A DNA stretch of 5,822 bases from assembly GCA_013813615.1 (NCBI GenBank), contig JACCRJ010000486.1, positions 1-5,822 of the forward strand, read 5' to 3'. Under the pieces are notes generated by a model. It searched no databases. It saw only the letters and a program-made list of their open reading frames with translations, and was not told where the DNA came from. This DNA comes from Lautropia sp. Its GTDB lineage: Bacteria > Pseudomonadota > Gammaproteobacteria > Burkholderiales > Burkholderiaceae_E. The position numbers were made by a program, and so were the translations under genes. Shown here piece after piece: positions 1-5,822 of this stretch (its first letter is position 1; each line of letters starts with the position of its first letter).

Positions 1-890
1 GGCATCCGGCGGCCGGCGTCCCTCAGCCAGAGACGCAACGCCTCGCCGGCGCGCCCGGCGGGCAAGCGGGCCAGCGATGCCCGTGACAGCAAAGCCACCC
101 CGGGCGTCTGCGAAGTGCCGGCCTCGCGCCAGCGCGCGTCGGGCTCGGGCAGCATCAGGCTGCAGGCAGCGAGGTCGACGCGAGCCTGGCGCATCGCTGC
201 ATCGGCGAGGCTCTGGAATTCGCCGATGGCCGTGACCGACCGCTGCAGGCCCACCGGATCCCGCAGCAGTTCCTGCGCGAGCTCCTTTCGAACCCGGTTA
301 CGCGCATAGCGCAGGTCCTGGTTGCTGGGATCGTCGACCCATTCGAGGTGATGGGCTTGCGCATGCTCCAGGATCTGCTGCTTCGCGAGACCGAGGAACG
401 GCCGCAGCAGCAGCCGGTCCGGCGCGCCAGGCATCGGCGCGCTGTCGCGCATCGCGCCAAGACCGAGCGGTCCGGCGCCGCGCAGCCGCCGCAGCCGGTA
501 AGTCTCCAACTGGTCGTCGGCATGGTGGGCGGTCAGGACGAGCCTTGCGCCGGCTGCTTGCGCCATGTCCGCCAGCGCCTGGTAGCGCAGGCGCCGGGCC
601 CACGCCTCGACGCCGCCGGCGATCCTGTCCGGCAGCGGCGGCAGCCGGCGCGACAGGAAGGGCAGCCCCAGGCCGCCCGCGGTTGCCCGGCAGAACGCCA
701 GCCAGTCGTCGGCTTCGGGCTGCAGCCCGTGGTGAACATGGGCGACGAAGATCGCCGGCGCCGGCCAGACCTGGGCGGCCGCATGCAGCAGTACCTGTGA
801 ATCGACGCCGCCCGAGCACGCCAGCAGGATCGGCGGGCTTCCCGACGGCTGATGCTTGCGGATGGCTGCAAGTATCAGGTCGGGCAGCAC
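1..890 (-). CDS. tilS: tRNA(Ile)-lysidine synthetase TilS (C-terminus beyond left edge)
   Basis: TilS is a cytosolic enzyme that uses ATP and lysine to convert C34 of the CAU anticodon of tRNA-Ile2 to lysidine, so the tRNA reads AUA as isoleucine. My own translation of the minus strand is open from a GTG at 890-888 to the left edge, giving 296 residues. Visible motifs are the PP-loop SGGVDS (26-31), HVHHGL (51-56), the VEAWARRLRYQ segment (94-104), AHHADDQLET (121-130), RGAGPLGLGAM (137-147) and DDPSNQDLRYARNRVR (186-201). The ATPase core is therefore complete. Residues from about 215 on begin the TilS-specific second domain. The family is usually about 430-450 residues, so roughly a third lies outside the window. 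The GTG sits one base after the accA stop and is the only sensible start, because the PP-loop needs about 25 residues ahead of it. No ATG lies upstream of the motifs in this frame, so ATG-only ORF calling would miss the gene. Identity is secure; the start is very likely. Confidence 0.95.
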   Translation of the reverse strand, partial: MLPDLILAAIRKHQPSGSPPILLACSGGVDSQVLLHAAAQVWPAPAIFVAHVHHGLQPEADDWLAFCRATAGGLGLPFLSRRLPPLPDRIAGGVEAWARRLRYQALADMAQAAGARLVLTAHHADDQLETYRLRRLRGAGPLGLGAMRDSAPMPGAPDRLLLRPFLGLAKQQILEHAQAHHLEWVDDPSNQDLRYARNRVRKELAQELLRDPVGLQRSVTAIGEFQSLADAAMRQARVDLAACSLMLPEPDARWREAGTSQTPGVALLSRASLARLPAGRAGEALRLWLRDAGRRM

Positions 891-891
891 G

Positions 892-1857
892 TCAGGCGGC
901 AAGCTCCTTGAACTTGCCGTAGTTCATCAGGCGCGCCTGCCGCTGCTTGACGAGTTCGCCGGTTCGCATGCCGGCAAACTGGCGCAACGCGTCCGCGATC
1001 GCGCGCTTGAGCGAAGCCGCCATCTGGGCTGGATCGCGGTGGGCGCCGCCGACCGGTTCGTTCACGACGCGGTCCACCAGGCCCAGCCCCTTCAGTCGAC
1101 CGGCCGTGATGCCAAGGGTCTCGGCCGCCTCGGGCGCCTTGTCCGCGCTCTTCCAGAGGATGGCCGCGCAGCCTTCCGGCGAGATCACCGAATAGACGCC
1201 GTACTGCAGCATCAGCATGGTGTCCGAGACGCCGAGCGCCAGCGCGCCGCCCGAGCCGCCTTCACCGATGATGACGCTGATGATCGGCACCTGAAGTTCC
1301 GCCATCACGTAGAGGTTGCGCCCGATGGCTTCGGACTGCCCGCGCTCCTCCGCGCCGATCCCGGGAAAAGCGCCCGGCGTATCGATGAGCGTGAGCACCG
1401 GCACGTCGAACTTCTCCGCCAGCTTCATGAGCCGCAAGGCCTTGCGGTAACCCTCCGGCCGCGGCATGCCGAAGTTGCGATAGGTGCGTTCCTTGGCGTC
1501 GCGTCCCTTCTGGTGCCCAATCAGCATGACCGACTGACCGTTGAAGCGTGCGAGGCCACCGACGATGGCAGGATCGTCCGCGAAGCTGCGGTCACCGTGC
1601 AGTTCGTGGAAGTCCGTCATCAGCAGGTTGACGTAGTCCAGGGTGTACGGACGCTGCGGATGGCGGGCCACCAGGGCGACCTGCCACGGCGTGAGCTTGT
1701 CGTAGATATCCTTGATCTGGCTGTCGCACTTGCCGCGCAGCCGGTCGATCTCTTCGGCGATGTCGACGGCGGATTCGCCCTGCATGAAACGCAGCTGCTC
1801 GATCTTCTCCTCCAGCTCCGCCACCGGCTGCTCGAAGTCCAGGTAAGTCGTTTTCAT
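892..1857 (-). CDS. accA: Acetyl-CoA carboxylase carboxyltransferase subunit alpha
   Basis: AccA pairs with AccD to form the carboxyltransferase of acetyl-CoA carboxylase. It moves CO2 from carboxybiotin on AccB to acetyl-CoA, making malonyl-CoA for fatty acid synthesis in the cytosol. The protein is 321 residues, close to the 319-residue E. coli enzyme. An acidic helical, coiled-coil-like N-terminus (about 10-58, with [17 protein letters not shown]) is followed by the crotonase-fold carboxyltransferase domain. That domain shows [12 protein letters not shown] (86-97), [18 protein letters not shown] (127-144), [17 protein letters not shown] (158-174), the [11 protein letters not shown] turn (199-209) and [11 protein letters not shown] (226-236). 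The reading frame is open further upstream to an ATG at 1998, but that extension lies within the glycosylase gene and is not AccA-like. The ATG at 1857 gives the canonical MKTTYLDFE start. The gene begins four bases after the glycosylase stop and ends one base before tilS. No defect is seen. Confidence 0.98.
   Translation of the reverse strand: MKTTYLDFEQPVAELEEKIEQLRFMQGESAVDIAEEIDRLRGKCDSQIKDIYDKLTPWQVALVARHPQRPYTLDYVNLLMTDFHELHGDRSFADDPAIVGGLARFNGQSVMLIGHQKGRDAKERTYRNFGMPRPEGYRKALRLMKLAEKFDVPVLTLIDTPGAFPGIGAEERGQSEAIGRNLYVMAELQVPIISVIIGEGGSGGALALGVSDTMLMLQYGVYSVISPEGCAAILWKSADKAPEAAETLGITAGRLKGLGLVDRVVNEPVGGAHRDPAQMAASLKRAIADALRQFAGMRTGELVKQRQARLMNYGKFKELAA
904..909 (-). promoter_or_regulatory. 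Shine-Dalgarno AAGGAG for tilS, inside the accA 3' end
   Basis: The minus strand reads AAGGAG within the last codons of accA, 13 bases before the tilS GTG at 890. The match to the 16S rRNA tail is strong but the spacing is longer than the usual 5-9. Together with the 1-base gap between genes, this suggests translational coupling of tilS to accA. It supports the GTG start by inference. Confidence 0.5.
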
Positions 1858-1861
1858 CCTC

Positions 1862-2509
1862 TCAGCTTCCCATTGGCACGGGGTCAAGGCTTCGCCACAG
1901 GTACCACGACGCCACGGTGCGCCAGGGCTGCCACCGTTCGCCGATCTCCCTGGCCTGGTCCCTGGTGACCCGCACCCCGCCGTTGTAATGGCGCGCAATC
2001 GCGGTCAGCACCCCGACGTCGTCCAGTGGCAGGATATCCGGCCGCATCAGGTTGAAGATCAGGAACATCTCCGCCGTCCACCGGCCAATGCCGCGCACCT
2101 CCACCAGTTCTTCGATGACGGCCTCATCGTCCATCAATGGCCAGCGATCCGGCACGATCTCGCCCTTCAGGAAATGTACCGCAAGATCGCGCAGATATTC
2201 GGCCTTGCGCTGCGACAGGCCGACCCCGGTCAGGGTCGACATCCGCATCCGGGAGATCCGCAAGGGCGCGATGCTTTTGGCCACCTTGTCGAGCCGCCCC
2301 CAGATGGTCTGCGCGGCCCGGACCGAAAGCTGCTGTCCGACGATTGCGCGGGACAGCGCGACGAAAGGGTCGCCCCGCAGCGTCATCCGCTCGCCGGGCA
2401 GCCTGGCAACGATGTCCTTCAGGACCGGATCCTGCCGGCACAGGTGGCTGACCGCCTCCTCCCAGTACGGCATCGGCGCCGCGATGCCGAGGGAAACTTC
2501 AGTGGACAT
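1862..2509 (-). CDS. DNA-3-methyladenine glycosylase, AlkA-like HhH-GPD family
   Basis: This is a base-excision repair glycosylase that should cleave alkylated purines such as 3-methyladenine from DNA, leaving an abasic site. The protein has 215 residues, shorter than E. coli AlkA (282). It lacks AlkA's N-terminal beta domain, as many compact bacterial homologues do. Residues 47-61 ([15 protein letters not shown]) match the start of the HhH-GPD core. The helix-hairpin-helix is [12 protein letters not shown] (138-149). LPLDD follows at 160-164, and by alignment with AlkA the second Asp (164) is the probable catalytic residue. The C-terminal [18 protein letters not shown] (192-209) is typical of the group. 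The start overlaps the end of the upstream unknown gene by 11 bases, and a GAGGG lies 5 bases ahead of the ATG. I leave the symbol empty because the compact form differs from classic alkA, though many annotations use that name. Substrate range is inferred from the family. Confidence 0.92.
   Translation of the reverse strand: MSTEVSLGIAAPMPYWEEAVSHLCRQDPVLKDIVARLPGERMTLRGDPFVALSRAIVGQQLSVRAAQTIWGRLDKVAKSIAPLRISRMRMSTLTGVGLSQRKAEYLRDLAVHFLKGEIVPDRWPLMDDEAVIEELVEVRGIGRWTAEMFLIFNLMRPDILPLDDVGVLTAIARHYNGGVRVTRDQAREIGERWQPWRTVASWYLWRSLDPVPMGS
1866..1871 (-). promoter_or_regulatory. Probable Shine-Dalgarno GGGAAG for accA
   Basis: On the minus strand GGGAAG ends 8 bases before the accA ATG at 1857, inside the last codons of the glycosylase gene. 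A GAGG also lies directly against the ATG, but with no spacer it is unlikely to work. The site favours the ATG at 1857 over the in-frame ATG at 1998. The match is modest. Confidence 0.4.
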
Positions 2510-3551
2510 AGGCGCCCTCGTCGCGGTCCAGCGGGCGCGCCAGCGGCAGGTTCAGCAGCAGGTTCTGCGGCTTGAAGACCAGCCGCTGGGCGGCATCCAT
2601 CGCGAGGCCCATGTAGACCGGCTTGCCGGCGACTGCATCGAGCTGGTCGGTCAGTTCCCCGAAATCCGCGCGCAACAAGAGCAGCAGCCGGCTGTGCTCC
2701 TGCGGCTCGAGGCCTTCGCCGCGATAAAGCTTGTCCAGCAGCGTCGTCGATGTGCTGTCGAGGCCGAGGTGCCAGCGCCACTGCGCATCCTCCACCGCGC
2801 CGAGCGGCCGGACCTTCAGCCCGATGCCGAGCATGTGGCGGACCCACTTGGCGATCAGGCCGGCGAACGCTTCGGTCGACTTGCGCCCGACGGTGAGCTC
2901 GACCGCCAAGTCGTGCATCTCGTCACGGCCGAAATAGCCTTCGGTGTTGGCCGCATCGATCACGTCCAGGTCGACGCCTGCCGCATGGAGGTTCGCCTGC
3001 GCGATCAGCCGGCCGATGTTGCCGTAGCCCGGATCCTGGCGCCGGCTCTCCAGCACTTCCGCATCCGCCAGCACCACCCTGCCCTCGAGCAGCGTCACCG
3101 CCTGCTCGCGGAACCAGAGCTCAGCCATGCGCAGGGTCAGGCCGTCGGTGCAGTCGGCGAGAATGTGGTGGATCAGGATTTGGGCCAGCTGGTCGACGAA
3201 CAGCGGGGCGACGTCGATGCGGCCTGCCTTTCGCGCGTCGATGAAGATCCGCGCATACGCCGCCTGCAGGGTGCCCGCGGCAAGCAGCCGCCGGCGCAGG
3301 ACGAGGAACATCCGGTAGTTGTCGCGGGTGTCCGGATCCTCGATCGCCGCCAGCGCATCCTCCGGCACATCGCGGCGCGGATCCGCCAGCAGCGCCCGGT
3401 GGATGTCGAGTTCGCCGGGCCCGGACTCGTCGATCGGCCCGAGTTCCGCCCGCGCGAGGTAGGCGCGCAGGAAGTCGTCGGTGACGAGCAGTCCGCCGGC
3501 GTCGTCGACGTCGAGCAGGGACAGCCCGGAATGGATCCAGAAGGCCCTCAT
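2499..3551 (-). CDS. Uncharacterised protein resembling the DUF6352 family
   Basis: This 350-residue protein is of unknown function. From memory it resembles the DUF6352 proteins of alpha- and betaproteobacteria. The cues are the N-terminal [11 protein letters not shown] (4-14) and [15 protein letters not shown] (23-37), the central [17 protein letters not shown] (115-131) and [15 protein letters not shown] (140-154), [19 protein letters not shown] (258-276), and the C-terminal [13 protein letters not shown] (310-322) followed by [12 protein letters not shown] (326-337). I see no signal peptide, membrane segment, P-loop, Cys/His metal cluster or HTH motif. It is probably a soluble, mostly helical cytosolic protein. 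The ATG at 3551 overlaps the cysS stop as ATGA and the 3' end overlaps the glycosylase start by 11 bases, so it is tightly built into the operon. Codon use looks like its neighbours, with no sign of recent transfer. Only a weak GGCG-type ribosome site precedes it, which fits coupling to cysS. That it is a gene is near certain; the family name is moderately sure. Confidence 0.88.
   Translation of the reverse strand: MRAFWIHSGLSLLDVDDAGGLLVTDDFLRAYLARAELGPIDESGPGELDIHRALLADPRRDVPEDALAAIEDPDTRDNYRMFLVLRRRLLAAGTLQAAYARIFIDARKAGRIDVAPLFVDQLAQILIHHILADCTDGLTLRMAELWFREQAVTLLEGRVVLADAEVLESRRQDPGYGNIGRLIAQANLHAAGVDLDVIDAANTEGYFGRDEMHDLAVELTVGRKSTEAFAGLIAKWVRHMLGIGLKVRPLGAVEDAQWRWHLGLDSTSTTLLDKLYRGEGLEPQEHSRLLLLLRADFGELTDQLDAVAGKPVYMGLAMDAAQRLVFKPQNLLLNLPLARPLDRDEGAYVH
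2515..2519 (-). promoter_or_regulatory. Shine-Dalgarno GAGGG for the AlkA-like glycosylase
   Basis: The minus strand reads GAGGG five bases upstream of the ATG at 2509, within the last codons of the preceding unknown gene. Spacing and sequence are good. With the 11-base gene overlap it fixes this start and points to coupled translation. Confidence 0.55.
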
Positions 3552-4984
3552 CCGCGTCGCCAGCTGGTGCCGGCCGCCGTGTCCTCCAGCACGATGCCGG
3601 CCTTCGCCAGCTCCGCGCGGATCGCATCGGCCTGGGCGTACTGCTTCGACTTCTTGGCGGCGGCGCGGCGGGCGATCAGTGCCTCGATGTCGTCGTCGCC
3701 CGGTCCGCCGCCACCATCGCCACCGCCGCCGGCGGCGGCGTCCGGGCCGCGCAGACCGGAGCGACGCACCGCCTCCTGAGTCTGCCCCAGCAGCCCCAGA
3801 ACGTTCGCCAGCCGGCGCAGCAGCAGCTCGTCCTGCCGGCTGCGGCTGCGGTTCAGCGCAGCGGCGAGTTCGAACAGTACCGCGATCGCGACGACGGTGT
3901 TGAAGTCGTCGTTCATCGAATCCGCGAAACGCGCTGCCCGCGGTTCGTCCCAGTCGATATCGGCAATCCGCACCGGCTCGTCGAACGCCGCGGAGAGCGC
4001 GTTGTAGAGCCGCAGCAGCCCCTCGCGCGCATCGTCCAGCGAGGCGCGGCTGTAGTTGAGCGGACTGCGATAGTGCGAGCGCAGGATGAAGAAGCGGATG
4101 ACCTCGCCGTCATGCTCCTTCAGCACGTCGCGGATGGTGAAGAAGTTGCCGAGCGACTTCGACATCTTCTCGTCGTTGACCTGCACGAAGCCGTTGTGCA
4201 GCCAATAGCGCACGAAGCTGGCCGAGCCGTCCGGAAAGAGCGCTGCGTCGCTCTGGGCGATCTCGTTTTCGTGATGCGGGAACTGCAGGTCGGCGCCGCC
4301 ACCGTGGATGTCGAACCGGCTGCCGAGCAGCTCCGTCGACATCGCCGAGCACTCGATGTGCCAGCCGGGCCGGCCGCAACCGAACGGCGACTGCCAGCGC
4401 ACTTCGTCCGGCTCCTCCGGCTTGGCAGCTTTCCAGAGCACGAAGTCCAGCGGGTCCTGCTTGCCGCCGCTAACCGCCACCCGCTCGCCGGCCCGCAGGT
4501 CGTCGAGCGACTTGCCGCTCAACCGCCCGTAGCCGGCGAACTTGCGCACCGCGAAGACCATGTCGCCGTCGTCGGTCGCGTAGGCATAGCCGTTCTGCTG
4601 CAGGCGCCGGATCATGCCGAGCATCTGCGGCACGTGCGCGGTCGCACGCGGCTCGGCATCCGGGCGCTGGATCCCGAGCGCAGCCTCGTCCTCGTGCATC
4701 GCGTCGATGAACCTCCCGGTCAGCGCGGCGATCGTCTCGCCGTTCTCGACCGCGCGGCGGATGATCTTGTCCTCGATGTCGGTGATGTTGCGCACGTAGG
4801 TGACGCGATAGCCGCTCGCCCGCAGCCAGCGCTGTACCGCGTCGAACGCGACGAGCATGCGGGCGTGGCCGACGTGGCAGTAGTCGTACACCGTCATCCC
4901 GCAGACATACATGCGCACCTCTCCCGCGACCAGCGGGACGAAGGTTTCCTTGCTGCGGGTGAGCGTGTTGTAGAGCTTCAGCAT
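3548..4984 (-). CDS. cysS: Cysteinyl-tRNA synthetase
   Basis: This cytosolic class I aminoacyl-tRNA synthetase activates cysteine with ATP and charges tRNA-Cys. The protein has 478 residues (E. coli 461). The Rossmann core shows [18 protein letters not shown] (26-43), with HVGH as the HIGH signature. Then come [16 protein letters not shown] (63-78), [10 protein letters not shown] (207-216), [19 protein letters not shown] (227-245) and KMSKSLGN (273-280). The zinc ligands that discriminate cysteine are all present by alignment: Cys28, Cys212, His237 and Glu241. A helical DALR-type domain (about 345-405) and the C-terminal anticodon-binding part (about 433-475, ending in GTSWRR) follow. Between them residues 417-432 form an unusual Ala/Gly/Asp-rich linker. 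The start gives the canonical [13 protein letters not shown]. No Shine-Dalgarno site is visible before this ATG; the upstream bases are CT-rich. It is the first gene of the minus-strand operon and its stop overlaps the next ATG by four bases. Confidence 0.98.
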   Translation of the reverse strand: MLKLYNTLTRSKETFVPLVAGEVRMYVCGMTVYDYCHVGHARMLVAFDAVQRWLRASGYRVTYVRNITDIEDKIIRRAVENGETIAALTGRFIDAMHEDEAALGIQRPDAEPRATAHVPQMLGMIRRLQQNGYAYATDDGDMVFAVRKFAGYGRLSGKSLDDLRAGERVAVSGGKQDPLDFVLWKAAKPEEPDEVRWQSPFGCGRPGWHIECSAMSTELLGSRFDIHGGGADLQFPHHENEIAQSDAALFPDGSASFVRYWLHNGFVQVNDEKMSKSLGNFFTIRDVLKEHDGEVIRFFILRSHYRSPLNYSRASLDDAREGLLRLYNALSAAFDEPVRIADIDWDEPRAARFADSMNDDFNTVVAIAVLFELAAALNRSRSRQDELLLRRLANVLGLLGQTQEAVRRSGLRGPDAAAGGGGDGGGGPGDDDIEALIARRAAAKKSKQYAQADAIRAELAKAGIVLEDTAAGTSWRRG

Positions 4985-4996
4985 CGGGGAGATCGG

Positions 4997-5081
4997 CGGA
5001 CAGGGACGTTGAAGACGTCAGGGCAGGTGCGGACAGTGCAGAGACGGTAGAATTGCCGGTCCTCAGACCGTTTCCGGACAG
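4997..5081 (+). repeat. Three direct copies of CGGACAG
   Basis: CGGACAG occurs at 4997-5003, 5030-5036 and 5075-5081, all in the same orientation, with start-to-start distances of 33 and 45 bases. The last two extend by a T (CGGACAGT). The copies could be protein-binding sites in the divergent promoter region or chance in GC-rich DNA. The sequence alone does not decide. Confidence 0.35.
5057..5070. other. Small perfect hairpin CGGTC-CTCA-GACCG
   Basis: A 5-bp perfect inverted repeat (5057-5061 with 5066-5070) encloses a four-base loop and is followed by TTT at 5071-5073. It is too short to be a convincing rho-independent terminator. It might be an operator half-site pair or a leader hairpin. 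Chance is quite possible. Confidence 0.25.
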
Positions 5082-5122
5082 TTTAACGTGCCATCCCAGC
5101 AGTTCCGGGCATCGCAAGCCGC

Positions 5123-5822
5123 ATGACTTCATTGAATCCGCTCATCGCCGCCATCTGTGCCGTGCTGGTGTTGTCGCAACTGGTCAGCGGCAAGGTGTGG
5201 GCGCAGGCGCCTCGGCAAGCGAACCTGCCGCCGTCCCAGACGCGTCCGCAGGACAGCGCACAGGCGGCGCTGAAGGCCGGCAACCCGCAACGGGCACTGG
5301 AAATCGCCGACACCGCCCTGAAGACCTTTCCCAACGATGCACAGCTGCGCTTCATCCGGGCGGTCTCGTTGAACCTGCTCGGCCGCCTGCCGGAAGCGGA
5401 AGCCGCTTTTGCCGAACTCACCGTGGAATACCCGGAGCTGCCGGAGCCTTACAACAACCTCGCGGTGGTGCGCGCCGCCCAGGGAAAGCTGGACCTGGCG
5501 CGGGTTGCGCTGGAAGACGCCATCCGCGCCGTCCCGGATTATCCGGTGGCGCATGAAAACCTGGGCGACATCCATGCCCAGCTGGCGGCGCGCAGCTATC
5601 TCAACGCCCAGCGGCTCGACCCCGGCAGCAAGACGATTCCCTCCAAGTTGAAGCTGGTCAGCCAGGTCGCTGCACAACCTGCGACCGCTCCGCTGCCGCA
5701 CGACCCGCAAACGCTCCTGCTGCCGCACAACCCGCTCCCGCGCCCGCGGCTGCGGAACCCGCGACCGCGCCCGCTGCCTCGCGCCTGCCCGCCCCGCAAG
5801 GCGAGTAAGGCGAAGCAATCCG
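5123..5822 (+). CDS. Exported tetratricopeptide-repeat protein, tail probably frameshifted
   Basis: This is a predicted periplasmic TPR scaffold protein whose partner is unknown. Residues 1-27 look like a Sec signal peptide: a hydrophobic stretch (about 7-21) and VWA at 25-27 followed by QA, giving likely cleavage after Ala27. Four TPR-like helix pairs follow at about 46-71, 73-106, 107-140 and 141-167, with typical spacing such as PYNNLAVVRAAQGKLDLARVA (109-128 core). The ATG at 5123 is the first start after an in-frame TAA at 5084 and directly heads the signal peptide; no strong ribosome site precedes it. This frame stays open to the window edge, but after about residue 190 it becomes an Arg/Pro-rich run that looks like misread sequence. 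A one-base shift near 5690 instead gives an Ala/Pro-rich tail ending at TAA 5806-5808. The gene is divergent from cysS. In related genomes I recall peptidyl-prolyl isomerase genes following such a gene, but none is visible here. Confidence 0.85.
   Translation, partial: MTSLNPLIAAICAVLVLSQLVSGKVWAQAPRQANLPPSQTRPQDSAQAALKAGNPQRALEIADTALKTFPNDAQLRFIRAVSLNLLGRLPEAEAAFAELTVEYPELPEPYNNLAVVRAAQGKLDLARVALEDAIRAVPDYPVAHENLGDIHAQLAARSYLNAQRLDPGSKTIPSKLKLVSQVAAQPATAPLPHDPQTLLLPHNPLPRPRLRNPRPRPLPRACPPRKASKAKQS
5669..5808 (+). repeat. Ala/Pro-rich AAxP repeat tail of the TPR gene, split by a one-base shift
   Basis: The unit AAQPATAP is read from 5669 in the frame of the TPR gene. Related units start at 5692 (AAARPANAP), 5719 (AAAQPAPAPA) and 5749 (AAEPATAP), all in the frame one base earlier. 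That frame ends at TAA 5806-5808, after RLPAPQGE. At DNA level, a 17-base unit starting GCTGCCGCAC recurs 27 bases apart with one mismatch. The interval 5669-5692 is 23 bases, one short of a codon multiple. A single base therefore appears lost around 5688-5692. Low-complexity Ala/Pro tails are common in these proteins and are probably disordered. Confidence 0.7.

Larger units (their letters stand above)
4985..5122. promoter_or_regulatory. Divergent intergenic region between cysS and the TPR gene
   Basis: These 138 bases are the only non-coding stretch and must carry promoters for both directions, unless cysS is read from further upstream. On the plus strand TAGAAT at 5048-5053 matches five of six -10 consensus bases, but nothing TTGACA-like lies 16-18 bases before it. 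TTTAAC at 5082-5087 is an even weaker candidate. I could not pick a clear minus-strand promoter for cysS. Three direct CGGACAG copies and one small hairpin lie here and are listed separately. No tRNA, riboswitch or T-box-like structure was recognised. Confidence 0.45.

Noticed and set aside
155..871. Three short minus-strand ATG open frames (155-523, 298-819, 533-871) in the tilS region
   Set aside because: All are out of frame with the continuous GTG-started TilS translation, which carries the PP-loop and other family motifs.
856..1968. A 370-codon plus-strand open frame opposite accA
   Set aside because: It mirrors accA exactly, is rich in Arg, Gln and His, and shows no family motif. It is a shadow of the GC-rich codon use of the real gene.
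1858..1998. An accA start at ATG 1998 giving 47 extra residues
   Set aside because: The extension lies inside the glycosylase coding region, does not resemble AccA, and the ATG at 1857 gives the canonical N-terminus.
3697..3742. The CCGCC/GGCGG-rich tract as a tandem repeat or recombination site
   Set aside because: It is explained by in-frame Gly/Ala codons of cysS on the minus strand and lacks a clean repeating unit beyond triplets.
2052..3779. A 575-codon plus-strand open frame opposite the glycosylase, the unknown gene and the end of cysS
   Set aside because: It is antisense to three well-supported genes, spans their boundaries and has no recognisable domain. Its Arg- and Gln-rich content is typical of antisense frames in GC-rich DNA, where stops are rare.
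4073..5050. A 325-codon plus-strand open frame opposite cysS reaching into the intergenic region
   Set aside because: It is antisense to a cysS frame with all its catalytic motifs. Its composition is typical of a shadow frame and there is no ribosome site.
5057..5073. The CGGTC/GACCG hairpin plus TTT read as a rho-independent terminator
   Set aside because: A 5-bp stem and three T bases are too weak, and no gene ends just upstream on the plus strand.
5129..5818. A 229-codon minus-strand open frame opposite the TPR gene
   Set aside because: It lies wholly antisense to the signal peptide and TPR-encoding frame, is Arg/Gln-rich and shows no domain.

Overview
This is a GC-rich window of ordinary chromosomal housekeeping genes. 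Protein sequence and gene order both suggest a betaproteobacterium (Burkholderiales, Rhodocyclales or a relative). As I recall it, the order cysS, alkA-type glycosylase, accA, tilS, with a divergent secreted TPR protein upstream of cysS, is widespread in that class. The genus cannot be read from the sequence.

Positions 1-4984 hold five minus-strand genes with almost no space between them. In order of transcription they are cysS (cysteinyl-tRNA synthetase, 4984-3548), an uncharacterised 350-residue protein resembling the DUF6352 family (3551-2499), an AlkA-like DNA-3-methyladenine glycosylase (2509-1862), accA (acetyl-CoA carboxylase carboxyltransferase alpha subunit, 1857-892) and tilS (tRNA(Ile)-lysidine synthetase, from a GTG at 890, cut by the left edge). 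The junctions are a 4-base ATGA overlap, an 11-base overlap, a 4-base gap and a 1-base gap. This looks like one operon with translational coupling. It joins two translation-fidelity genes, a base-excision repair enzyme, the first committed step of fatty acid synthesis and one unknown.

Positions 4985-5122 are the only intergenic stretch, a 138-base divergent control region. It holds three direct copies of CGGACAG, a small perfect hairpin and a weak -10-like TAGAAT, but no convincing full promoter.

Positions 5123 to the right edge hold a plus-strand gene for an exported tetratricopeptide-repeat protein. Its Ala/Pro-rich tail appears frameshifted: an AAxP repeat runs in one frame up to about 5689 and continues one frame earlier from 5692 to a TAA at 5806-5808. 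One base seems to be missing, either as a real mutation or as a sequencing error.

I found no mobile element, CRISPR array, tRNA or rRNA gene, phage gene, toxin-antitoxin pair or defence system. The points most worth following are the unknown gene between cysS and the glycosylase, the TPR tail frameshift, and a glycine/aspartate-rich insert in the cysteinyl-tRNA synthetase. No new system is evident.
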